From the NCBI RefSeq assembly GCF_000220395.1, contig NW_004086434.1, positions 1 through 64,000 on the forward strand: a stretch of DNA of 64,000 nt, read 5' to 3'. The notes beneath the pieces are model-generated. The model ran no database searches and was not told the origin of the DNA. It saw nothing but the letters and a program-made list of their open reading frames with translations. This DNA comes from Ichthyophthirius multifiliis. Taxonomy: Eukaryota; Ciliophora; Oligohymenophorea; Hymenostomatida. The position numbers and the translations under genes are program-made. The first letter of the stretch is position 1; every line of letters starts with the position of its first letter. Shown here in pieces: positions 12,749 to 28,867 of this stretch.

Positions 12749-14215
12749 TCAACCTTAATTATTATAATAAGAGAAATGCTAGTTTTTTTATTTACTCAAA
12801 TATGAGCTTTTATTACTTTCTGAATTATCTGAATATTCGAAATTTCTATATTTAAATCTATTTTTTTTAGCTAAAATAATGTTTCTATAAAAAAATTTAT
12901 TATTATTATTTTTAATTATTCTCTAATTTGTATTAATCTAATCTTATCTTTATTCCATAAAATTATTAAAGGAAGCTTTATTTAAGCATTTATTATTATC
13001 CTAATTTTCATTTTTAATAATTTAATATTTAAAAAGGCTTGGTATAGTGTTTTTTTAACTTTATTTAAAAAAATCGAATTAAGTTTAATAATTTTAAATA
13101 GTTTATTGAATACTTTTATTTTATTTAAGCAAATTAAAATACATTTTTTCGTTTTCTTCTTATTAAATCATACTCATGGAATTATTAAACTATTAAAAAG
13201 TATTATTTACAATATAATTATTATTAAGATTTTTATTTATTTTATCTTAATTATATCTATATGTTTTAAAATCAAATAAGTAATCATTTTTATTTTAAAT
13301 TTTAACAAAAATTAATTTTTTTTTAGCAGTATTTTAAAAGCTCCCAATATTATTTTATTAAATATCATTTAATTTCTTTAAATCAAGTTTTTTTACTTAA
13401 TTATTATTTTTAAGTATTTTTTATTCCCTATTATTATTATTATTATTAAAATTATTATTATTATTATTATTATTATTTATATTATTTTTATCATCATTAT
13501 TATTATTATTTGACTTAATATTATTATTTATAATTTTTTATTTATTTTATTATTTCTGTTAAAAATCTATTTATAAAAGTTAATCCTCGAGTTTCTTCTT
13601 TTATATATGATAATTATTTTTCGAAAATTAAAGTAAAAAAAGCAGTATTTAAGTTAATTTAATATTTTGTGTTTATAATATTTATAAAACCTATTCCTTA
13701 AATTAATTATCTAAGTTTTTAAATGTTTTACTTTCATCAAATAAAAAGTCGATTTTTAAAAATTTTTATTATAAAAATTAATTTTCTTATATAATTTCAT
13801 TAATTAAATTAAATATTAAGCTTTTGAATTAATTAAAATCAGTTTAAATTTAAAAATATTTCTTTAAAATACTATCTTCTATTTAAAGTAATTATCTTTC
13901 ATTTTTTAATAATTAATTGTATTTATCATAATATAATTTTATATTTATTTTTTCGTTTTATTATAAAGTTTGTTAAATTTCTTTTCGTATTTCTATTATT
14001 AATAGTACACTTTAAAATCTTTTTTTATAAATTTAAAGCATTTAAGTCATATCAAGATGATCTTGCTAATTTTGTTAATGTTTTTATTCATTTTATTACT
14101 TTAGTTTATTCTATAAAATTATTTTTCGGCATTATGCATGACATAATTATGCTAAAAAATTAGTTTTATTTTATATTATTTAATAATTTTTAATATTATT
14201 TTATTTGTAGAGCAT
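12749..14215 (-). CDS. Asn/Gln-rich coiled-coil protein, 488 aa, intronless
   Basis: A single reverse-strand frame of 489 codons runs from ATG (MLYKQNN) at 14215 to TGA at 12749 without a break. Such length without any TGA and with regular Asp/Glu/Lys content is good evidence of coding. Roughly the first 260 residues form helical, Leu/Gln/Lys-rich coiled coil (for example LQQNEKINIKLYYDKYNQLLKNERQLLQIEDSILKKY). An Asn-rich block follows (AAT repeats, nt about 13436-13510) and then a Phe/Asn/Lys-rich tail ending SSYLSKQKNQHFSYYNNQG. No catalytic motif is seen and the family is not recognised. A structural or scaffold role is only a guess. Confidence 0.65.
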
Positions 14216-15641
14216 CTTTTTAATTAATATATATTTTGTTATATATTTTAATAAATATTTTTTTTTTATTTTAGCATTTTTAATATTATACAAAAATATT
14301 AATGCAAAAAAAAGTAGAAAATATAAATAATTCTTCGTTAAATAATTAAAAATAATAAAATTTATTTTATTTAAAGTTTAGAAATCAGAATAATTAATTA
14401 TTTTTTAAAAGTAGATGAAATTTCGAATTTATAAAAATACAAATTGTAAAATATTTTTTTTAGCAAAAATAATATATATATTCAAATTGCATTTTTAATA
14501 TTTTCTATAAAAAACATGATTGGCAAAAAAACAAAAAACAAATTATTAATTTTTTATAGTCTTATTTTTTTTAGATAGATTTTTTTTAAAAAAAAAATAT
14601 GGTAAAAATAATTTAAAAAAATAATAAAAAAGAAAATATTTTATATAAGTAAGAGTAGCTTAAAATTTATAAATTAATAAAAATAGGTTTAGTTAAATTA
14701 AATAAACAAAATTAATAGCTAATAATGATAAAATCCATTATCTTAATAATCTCAAAAAAATAAAATAAAAAATAATAGATTTTAAATTATATATTAAACT
14801 TACATAAATTATGAATATTGAATATAACTAATTAATATATATTAATACGAATAATTATATATTTCTATCTTTAATATAATTTTATATATATAAAAGTTAT
14901 TAGTTAATTCGCTTATTTACATATAAATAAAATAGTTAAAAAATATATTAAAAAAAATTATACATTTATTCATTAGAAAATGTCATCAAAAAATTTATTT
15001 TTATCATAAATATACTATTGACAATAAATATTTTATCGAAACTTGGTTAATTTATTTTCTTTCAATTAAAAAATTTATATTAATCATCTGAAAAATATCA
15101 TTAATTTTTAATTAGAAAATAGAATTATTTATATTAATTATAACGATTAATATATTAATTCTGTCCTAACTATTAATATCAATTTTTTATTAACTATTAA
15201 TATAAATTAACAGAATTTCAATTACTTAATTATTATTAGATAATTTACGAATAACAATTATAATTAAATTACTTAATTCAATTTTATTAAAATTTATAAA
15301 ATTTATTCTATAATTTTTAGTATTGAGTAACATCTTAAATTTAATATTTTTACATTAATCAGCAAGTAAAGGTAATTTATCTTTACATAGAAGAATTTTC
15401 TAAATGAAAAATATTTGCAAAATCACAATTATTGATAATGTTTTAGTTTTATATATATTTATTTATTCTAGTATTTATTATTATTTAAATATGTAGTTTT
15501 AATATATTCTTCAATTTATTTAAATTTAATTTTTTCTCTAACAAAAAAAAAGTTCTTAATTCTAAATATACATATAGAGCTCTAGTTTATTATGAAATAT
15601 AAAAAATATAGAGATAATATCTTCTTCAATACAGTCGAATT
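14216..15641. other. AT-rich spacer with coding-like scraps
   Basis: No complete gene could be supported. Around 14300-14420 and 15360-15440 there are short coding-like pieces; one, on the minus strand near 15370-15430, reads NCDFANIFHLENSS and may be a 3' exon of the tentative gene at 15642-15953. An inverted repeat, AATTCTGT ... ACAGAATT, lies near 15155-15215. Confidence 0.35.
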
Positions 15642-15953
15642 TCATTATTTAATTCCCGTTTAGAAAAGCATATATTTTATTTCTTATATGATTAAAATTA
15701 AAATTTTTAGCTCATTTAATGTATTTTTAGAATAATTTTTCAAAAGTTGTACAATTTAGGATTTTTGTAAACCTGTGTATTTTTTAAAATATATTTGTTA
15801 AAATCTATGTTTAGTGTCGTTGAATTAAAAATGCGATGTATTTTTTATCAAAGCTGCTGCATTCATCTAAAATTTATAAAATATCATATTTTATATGAAT
15901 GATAATTTATTCAACTTATCAACTTAAGTGGTTTTGTTTTTTGTAGTTTACAT
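15642..15953 (-). CDS. tentative small protein, 103 aa
   Basis: The reverse-strand frame runs from ATG at 15953 (MQTTKNKTTQVDKL) to TGA at 15642 and gives 103 residues, with a fair coding look in the middle (MNAAALIKNTSHFQFNDTKHRF, KKYTGLQKSQIVQLLKNYSKN). Downstream on the same strand lie further coding-like stretches (KFDCIEEDIISI near 15600, NCDFANIFHL near 15400), so the gene may be longer and spliced, or broken. No family is recognised. Confidence 0.3.
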
Positions 15954-17918
15954 TTTTTTTTTAAAGATTATAATAATTATATTTTTTATTATTTATTTAT
16001 CAGCAAATAATTGAAAATAATAAAAAAAAATACTAAATATATTAATTTTAAATTATATTATTTTTTATGTAGACATGTTATAAAACAATTATAATCATTT
16101 TTATATTAATTAATATAAAATAACAAAATATATATAATTAAAATTATAATTATATACTTAAAAGAATATTAATTTATAAAAAATAAAAAAAATTATAGAA
16201 AATAATTTTCATTTAAATTGATAATATTTTTTATAGATTATAAAAAACATTTAGATAAAATTAAAATAAATAAATTTTTATTATATTAAAATAATAAAGA
16301 ATATAATAAATTGATATAAAATAATAAAGAATATATATAAAAAAAATATAATATAATAATATATAAATATAAAATAATGAATAGAAACTTAATAATAATA
16401 TGCATATGTATTAAAATATAATTTTTAAATAGAAATAATGACATAAAATATTTCAAATAACCAATTTTAATTTCTTTTTTTTATATAATTATTATGATAA
16501 ACTAAAACAATATTTTATTTTAGTAATAACACGCGCGAAAAAATTAATTTTTTATCATTATAAATATTACATTTATCAATTAAAACTTAAACAAATAAAA
16601 AAACATAAAAAAAATATTATAGTAAAAAAATGATATAAATTAAAACTTAACATAGTTAATTAAATTAAAAAATAAAAGTTAGCATAAAGTAAGAAAAAAA
16701 GAAACTTTTATATTTAAATTAATATATAATAAAGTTTTTATAAAAATATATAAATATAATTAAAAATAGTTTATATATAATAATATTATATGTATATATT
16801 TATTTAAAAATATTAATATAAACTTAACAATGTATATATTGTTTTTTTCTTATATTTTTTAATATTTGGTTTTGTATTTTCAATCAAATAAATAAAATAA
16901 ATTTAATTATTTATAAAGATAGTAAATTATTTTAAATATAATAATAATAATACTAAATAAAATATTTATTTATGAGTTATCAAATAATTATATTTTAATT
17001 TAAATAAATACAACATAACATACTTAATTCTATATACTATGCAGTTTATAGAATAAAATATAATGATGAACTTCTAAAAATGTTTTTGATATTTTTATTT
17101 TTTTTTAAAAAAAAATGATGATGAATTAATTATTTATAAAAAATTTAATAAGAATATATTTTTTAAATTAAAATTTTTAAGAAAATATATAATAAAAAAA
17201 ATATAATATTATATAATATAATAAATAAAAAACTAAAAGTATGATATATTATTATTTAAATATTATATATTTATATAATTCTTATTACATCTACATAAAT
17301 ATATATTTTTTTTATTATTTATATTCTTAAAATTAATATTTAATTGGAAATTAATATATTTATTTTTTAAAATTATAAAATAATTTTTTCAAATAATTTG
17401 GATAATAATAATTATTATAATTATATTTAAATTATTATTAAAGGTTCATACATATTGTTTAATATAAAATAAATATATAATTTTACATTATAAAATTAAA
17501 ATTAGGTTATTGTATTTAAATAAAAAATAGTTTATCAAAATAATTTCAAATTAAAATAAAAACTTAATAATTTCCAAATATATATATATTTTTTTATATA
17601 ATATATATACATTGATTTAAATTACAAATGTTTATTTGCACAATATATAAAGAAAATAATAAATTTGAAAAATTAATATTAGAAATCTTAATAAATATAA
17701 TTTATATATTTAATTTTAAAATTTTAGAATAATTAAAATTATAAATAAAGTGCCATTATATTTTAATAATTTCTTTTTAAAATTAATATTTTATTAAATC
17801 ATTTAAATAAAAGTAATATTTTATATTTGTCTAAATTTTTTATAAAAAACAAAATAATTAAAAAAATTTAATAATTCTAAATATTTTTTTATATATTTAC
17901 AAAAAATTTAAAATAAAT
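15954..17918. other. AT-rich intergenic spacer, about 2 kb
   Basis: I found no frame with convincing codon content on either strand. The stretch contains many short A/T tracts and a near-direct repeat of AATAATAAAGAATATA around 16300-16345. It is upstream of the CHD-like gene and probably includes its promoter. Confidence 0.5.
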
Positions 17919-22531
<4,613 letters not shown>

Positions 22532-22706
22532 TTTTCAACATATTAAATTATATATTATTATATGAACTTTTTTATTTTAATAATAAAAAAATATATATTT
22601 GAAACAATAATAATAATATTAATAACAATTTTTTGTATGTAATTTAATTAAATGTTTTTTTTCATATTAAAATGCATAATAATATTTTATTTTATTTAAT
22701 TTAATT

Positions 22707-22837
22707 TCAATTTTTTTTCTTTTATTTCTTTTAACAATTTTTACAATACCAACTTCCTTCTGGTGCTTATTTAATTCCTACACATTGATAATGAAACCAT
22801 TCTTTTTCACAAAATATATTTTCACAACCAATCCTTT

Positions 22838-22891
<54 letters not shown>

Positions 22892-23620
22892 AATTTTATA
22901 AATTTTATAAAAAAAAAAATTATTTTTTAAATAAAATATATAAAAATAATCTTTAAAACTTATTTAAAAAAAAAAAAAAAATTAAAAGATATGTAAATTT
23001 TTTATTAAAAGGAGGAAAAAAATAATTATTTCAAATTAAAATATTGTGTTTTGCAATTTAATAAAATAATATATAAATTATTACATTTTGTCAAAACAAG
23101 GCATTTAACAATAACAGTATTTAGGTTCGCTTTAATCATTTTACCAATCTTGTTACAAATCTAATTTTATTTAATTATTAACTTTTCATTAATTTACCTT
23201 ATTCTTGCTTTCTTTATCTTTTAAGTAGGTATTTTTTTGTTTTTCTACTATCAGTGATGCTATTTTTTTATAAATTTAAATTTTATTATGATTAATTTTG
23301 TTTAATATCTTCTTGTATTTATTTTAAATCTTTCTCTAATTCATTAATTGATAAATCGATCTCGTCGTATATTATTTCAGATATACTTATTTTTAATTTT
23401 GCTATTTTAATATTCTCTTCGTATAGTTTATCTATTTATTTTATTTGCTCTTCAACCTTTTTTTATCTTTCATTTTGGCTATATCTAAAAAATTCTCTTA
23501 TAATTATGTTAATTTTGCATCTTATAATTGAAGCTTTATATCTAAATCTTTTATTTATCTAAGTTAATTTTTTACTTGTGTTGGTAAATTATTTACTTTT
23601 TCTAAATATTTATCCACCAT
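22707..23620 (-). CDS. ING-family PHD-finger protein, one probable base missing
   Basis: The start at 23620 (MVDKYLEKVNNLP) leads into the N-terminal ING helical domain with long charged helices (VEEQIKQIDKLYEENIKIAKLKI, DEIDLSINELEKDLKQIQ). Introns at 23161-23197 (37 nt) and 22834-23084 (251 nt, with TA repeats) are in phase. The C-terminus is a canonical ING PHD finger: YCYCQMPC, IGCEN-FC-EWFHYQCVGI and GSWYCKNC, ending in a Lys-rich tail. ING PHD fingers bind histone H3 methylated at Lys4 and recruit acetyltransferase or deacetylase complexes. In the first exon the frame breaks at a run of seven A (forward T run 23458-23464); eight would restore it. It converges with the CHD-like gene. Confidence 0.88.
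22834..22900. repeat. (TA)n microsatellite inside an ING-gene intron
   Basis: TATATA runs at about 22842-22890 lie within the 251-nt intron that splits the ING-like PHD finger. Confidence 0.7.
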
Positions 23621-26203
23621 TTTATTATATTAATATTATTTTATAATATATATATATTAAATTCTAGATAAAATATATAGTTTAATGTTTATAGATAATA
23701 TTTTAAATTAAAAAATATTAGTAAATACTTTTATTTTATTTTTATTAGAAATAATTATAAAAAAAATTTAAAAATTAAAATAAAGTTTAAATATATATAA
23801 TTTTAAAATTTTAATTACAAAAGAAAAAAAAAAAAAAATTTAAAATTTAATTCAAATAATAATTTGTATTCAAATATAACTTTTTTTATTGAAATATAAT
23901 ATAATATTAATTTTTATTATAATTCTTATGTGGCAATAATACATTGTAATTAAAATAAAAAAAAAATATAATAAAAAGAAATAAACAATGTTAAGCTTTT
24001 AAATTAGAAAAATTATAATTATGTAAAAAGGACATGATAAATATAATAAAAAAAAATTATATTTAAAAAATGAAAAAATATATTACTTAAATATTTAAAA
24101 AAATAATATTTCATAATATAAAAATATAAAATTATTAAATAAAAATTATGCTTATTTAGTTTAATTTATATATGTATATAAACTATGAATAAAAAATTTT
24201 TTTATAATTTTAAATTTTATAATGGATTAAAAAGAATGTATATAATTTTATAAAAAATACATTAATTTTGCTTTATTAATAAAGGCATTATTTATAAAAT
24301 ATTTTCAGTAATTTTTAAAAAATAAAAAAAATATAAATAAAAATATAATATTGAAATATATTTTTTTTAAAAATAATAGTCAAATAATTATTTTTTAGTA
24401 AATAATATAAATATAAATGTAATATATATATATATATTTATTTAAAATATATATATATATATATATTTTTGTTTTAATATTTTAATGTATTTTTTTTATA
24501 TTTTTTTAAGATATATAAAAAATATATTTGATATTATTAATATTTTATTCTATATATATCTATATATTTCTTTTTATATTTTATAATTAAAATAATATTA
24601 TTATTTTTATATTGTTAATTTTTCTATACTTTTTATTTTTTAACTTTAAATTTATCTTAATTTTTATTTTTTTCATTTATTTTTATTAATTTAAAGATAT
24701 ATACTCATTTCTTATTTTTTAATTTTTTAATTTTTAATTATATTAATATCTTTTTAATTTTTTTAACTTCCTTTAATATTAATGCATTAATTATATATTA
24801 ATTTATTTTAATCTTTATAAGTTTTAATTATTTTTTATTTAATATTTTATAAAATCAGTTTTTGTTTTTTAATTTGATATTCTACTTTATATTTATATTA
24901 ATTAAACATTTTTTATTTTTGCTTTGTCTTATATAGACTTTTATTTCTTAAAAATTATTTTATTATTATTATTTTATGGAAAAATATAATTTGTATCTTT
25001 AATTTTTATTAAAATATACTTCTTTATTTATTATAATTTATAATATCTTAATTTTATTATTTATTATTTATATTAATATATTAAAAATTCCTTTAATTTA
25101 AAAAATTCTTTAATAATAAAATCTTTTAAATGATTAAATAAAATTAAAAAAATATTTTTATTTTCATAAATAAATAATTTATAATAATTTATTTTTATAA
25201 TTATTTTTTTAAGAATATATTAATTATATTTATTTTATTAATAAATATTTAATTATCATATGAAATTGGCTAAACTTCATTTTAATATTATCAAAACACA
25301 AATTATATTTTATAAATTTTTATTGCTTTTTAAATTAAATCCAAATTTTAATTTTAACAACTTAAAACTTATAAAAGGAATAAATTTTGATTCAAAAATT
25401 AAATTTTTTTCAAAAATAAAATTGATTATTTTTGAATTCAATTAAATCTTTTATAAAAAAATCTAAAAACTATATTTACATTAATTATTTATTTTTTATT
25501 TTTTTAAATTCCAATAATTTTTATTTTCTTTATTTACGAAATCAAAAATTAATGAATTTTTAAATTACCTCTATTTTTTAAATTTAGTAATTTTTAATTT
25601 TTTCATCTAAAATTTCTACAAAATGAAATATTCAGTTTATATTCTATAATTTTTTTTATAGATTTATGATATTTTATTTCTTATAAATATTCATAACTTA
25701 ATTTTATTTTTTGAATCATATTTTCTTTATTTATAATATATTTTTTAAATTATTTACTTTTTATATTTTTAAAAAATCTTCTGTTAATAATGGTAATTGA
25801 AAATTTTTATAATTTGTATTTATATTTAAATAGTTTAGTAACTTTTTATATCTAAATATATTTTTAGTTTATTAAACTGAAGTTGAAATTTATATAATTT
25901 ATAATAGTATTTCTTATTTTAATATTTTAGTTAATATCAATTTTTATAAAGATAAAGTATTAAACGATTATATTAAAATTTATTTTATTTAATAAAATAT
26001 GTTTTTTAAATAATAATCTTAACAATATCTAAACAAAACAAAATAAAAAAGATAAAATTTTTGTGAATATAATTATGAAAATAATTAAATAATATTTATA
26101 AAAACTTAGAGAAATATCTATTATTTTATATAGATTTAATATAAAAAAATATTTAATAAAACTATAATTTTATTAATAATATATATAATTTTTATGGTTT
26201 TCC
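23621..26203. other. AT-rich region with weak lysine-rich frames
   Basis: There is no supported gene. On the minus strand, around 25550-25930, frames read like Lys/Ile/Tyr-rich protein (SYEYLQEIKYHKSIKKIIEY, FHFVEILDEKIKNYQIQKIE), but they are interrupted by TGA and shift frame. The plus-strand frame at 25260-25445 is opposite such a stretch. It could be a decayed or rapidly evolving gene, or chance. TA repeats lie near 24420-24470. Confidence 0.3.
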
Positions 26204-26870
26204 TCATTTTTTATCATTTAAACCTATTGCCTTTACAATTAAATCATTTAAAGTTTTTTCTTAAAATCCAATTAATTCTTTTTTTAAAAAATATTTTATT
26301 TAAAAAAAAAATTAATTTAATTTTACTATCAATAAATTATCCATTATGTACAAGCATAAGAGTTGGAATTGACTATACCTATTAATAATATTAAATAAAA
26401 TATAAAATAAATAAATTAAAAATCAAAAAAAATATTTTACTTAAAAGTTATTAGCCATTTCATTATGATTATCAATATTAATTTTAACAATTTCAAATTT
26501 TCCTTCATTTTCATCCAACTTTTATTATAAAATAGGTGATAATTTTTTACATGGCCCACACCAACTTTTAATTTATATTTAAATTGTAAAATTTAAATAT
26601 TATGTTATATTTTATATATATAATATATTTATTTTTTAAATATATTAAATTTTTATTTCGAAATATCATTTTTTTTAGATTTATAAATTTTAAATTTATA
26701 GTTTACTCTGCATAAAAATCTACAATGACAGGTTTTTTATTTTCTAAAATCAAATCTTTTAATTCGCTTTAATTTTATAATTCTTTAATCTTTTTTTTTG
26801 ATAACAAAATATTTAATAATATATCTAAATTTAAATATTTTTATTTTTTTACTTTTGCAAAAGAAGCCAT
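26204..26870 (-). CDS. thioredoxin, 137 aa
   Basis: Four exons on the reverse strand (26870-26707, 26564-26441, 26378-26327, 26277-26204) are joined by introns of 142, 62 and 49 nt, each in phase. The mature core is a textbook thioredoxin fold. It has a strand KPVIVDFYAD running into the active site WCGPC (codons at 26550-26563), then a helix KKLSPILQQKLDE, a strand FEIVKINIDN, the cis-proline loop SIPTLMLVHNGQFID, and a C-terminal helix ending LIVKAIGLNDKK. An N-terminal extension of about 35 residues, Lys-rich with MASFAKVKKQ, could be a mitochondrial presequence; that is inference. The enzyme reduces protein disulfides through the two active-site cysteines. It is divergent from the unknown gene starting at 27149. 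Confidence 0.93.
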
Positions 26871-27148
26871 TATATAATTCTTTATATATTTTTTTTAATT
26901 TTTAGAATAATAATTATGTATATAAATATACATTATTTATATATATTGATTATATTTACAAATAAGTGCTTGTTTTATTATTAAGTATTAGATACAATAA
27001 ATTTTGATATCATTTTTTTTTTTAATTTATAAATTTTAATCTCAATTAATATTCATAAAAATATAAATCTATAATAATTTTTGTTATTAAAAATACAAAA
27101 GGACAAAAATTAAATTTATATATAAAATATAAATTAAAAAAAATAAAA

Positions 27149-28339
27149 ATGATAAAATAATTTTTATAGATTAATAAAATCGAGTTAATTAGATTATAAT
27201 ATATTCCTAAATAGAACTTTTTTTTATTATTATAGAAATTTAAATTCGCTTTTTACTTAAAAGGTTTACGTGAAGATGAATAATAATTAGATTATTATTA
27301 AAGAATATTTAAATTATATGAAAACAAGAATCCAAAATACATAAAAAATTTTTCCTAAATCGCTTTAAAATATATAAAAGACAATTAAATAAAATAAGAA
27401 ATAAGAAATTAATACATAAATCATTTAATAAAATAAAAAAATGTATATATAATATAGATTGTGGAATAGTATTTATTATTAATTGAAGATTCAATAAATT
27501 CAAATAATTTAGAAAACATTTAATAAATTTTAGACTAATTTATAAATTATTATCAATTATTTAGATAAAAACATTAATCTAATTTATATTTAAAAAACCA
27601 TTTTGAAAGCAAATATGTATTCTAATGCTTTTAAATTAATAAATATAAACATTTAGATCCTTTTATTGATTTATTAATTGACGATTTATTAGATTTAGAT
27701 ATTGAAAATGCATTTGATTATTATATTTAGGTTTATTTTTATTCAATTTTAGTAAATAAAAAAATAGGTAATTTTAGAAAATAAAAGAAAAGCTTAAATG
27801 CCTTATTACATTAATTAAAAAGCATTAACTTATATAAACATTAAAGTATATTAAATTAAGCTAAAAATAGCGTTTTATTAAAAAATTTACTTTTAAGTGT
27901 TTAATAGGATTATTTGGAAAAAAAAAAATTTAAAAGTTGTATTAATGTTTGTTAAGTTTACCTTAAGTTTTATGAAAAAAATCAAGATATAGAATAGTTT
28001 ATATTCATTCTTTAATAAATTGATGGTTATTATTAAATTATTAAAATTTCAACAGAAGGATTATAAAAAAAATGTTAAAAGAAAGAAAAAAGCTAAAATA
28101 AAATGTTCTAAGATTTATATTTATAAGGAGTTAGAGAATATGTTTTAAATTGTATTTAATTTGTTTAAATAGTAGATGTTCCTTTAAAAGTTTTAAATGT
28201 TAAAGATATGGTAGCAAAAAATCTTAATAAATTAGAAGATTCATATTCCAATTAAATAGTAAAGTATATTTAAGATTTTGAAAAAACTTAATAAAATTAA
28301 TATGAAAAATTAAAAGAAAGTTATCCTTATGTCTTTTGA
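27149..28339 (+). CDS. unknown helical protein, 396 aa, intronless
   Basis: One frame of 397 codons runs from ATG (MIKQFLQINKIEL) to TGA at 28337-28339 and is densely coding throughout. The protein is almost all predicted helix, rich in Leu, Ile, Tyr, Asn and Gln, with repeated 30-40-residue helical pairs such as YKHLDPFIDLLIDDLLDLDIENAFDYY and FKSCINVCQVYLKFYEK. This recalls the alpha-solenoid part of trafficking or pore proteins, but no family is recognised. There is no signal peptide or clear membrane span. The start is about 280 bp from the divergent thioredoxin gene. Confidence 0.7.
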
Positions 28340-28867
28340 TAATAAATATATATATAGGTTATTTATATTTTAAAATATTGTAATTAATAAAAGACATATT
28401 TGAAATAAAAAGAAAATATATATATGTTTAGTATAAATTATATAAGTTACTATTAAAAATATCAATTTTATTTTTAAAGTATATTTTAAAAAAAATAAAT
28501 GCAAATATTATAATAAAAATTTTTATTGTGTTGATTTTATATATTAAGAATATTTTTAATAAATTTAAAGCATTATATAGAATATATAATATTTTTAATA
28601 AATGTAAAACATTATATAGAATATATAATATTTTTGATAAAAAAATATAATTTATTAAAAAGTAAAAATAAATTATTTAATATTTCTTTTTTTAGTATTT
28701 CTAAATAATATTTTGAAATTTCAATATTTTTTTTATTTAATAATTATATTTTAAATAATAATATACATAAAAAAATAAATAAATAATCAATATACATTAT
28801 AGTATATATTTATTTTTTTATTATTATTAAACTTTTTAAAAACAATTATGTAAATTTTTAATTATTT
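28340..28867. other. intergenic spacer with a 39-bp tandem repeat
   Basis: AT-rich spacer between converging genes. It holds the short tandem repeat listed at 28549-28640 and no coding frame. Confidence 0.5.
28549..28640. repeat. 39-bp tandem repeat, about 2.4 copies
   Basis: A unit beginning AATATTTTTAATAAAT and ending TATAGAATATAT occurs at 28549-28587 and 28588-28626, with two substitutions between copies, and then partially again. Confidence 0.8.
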
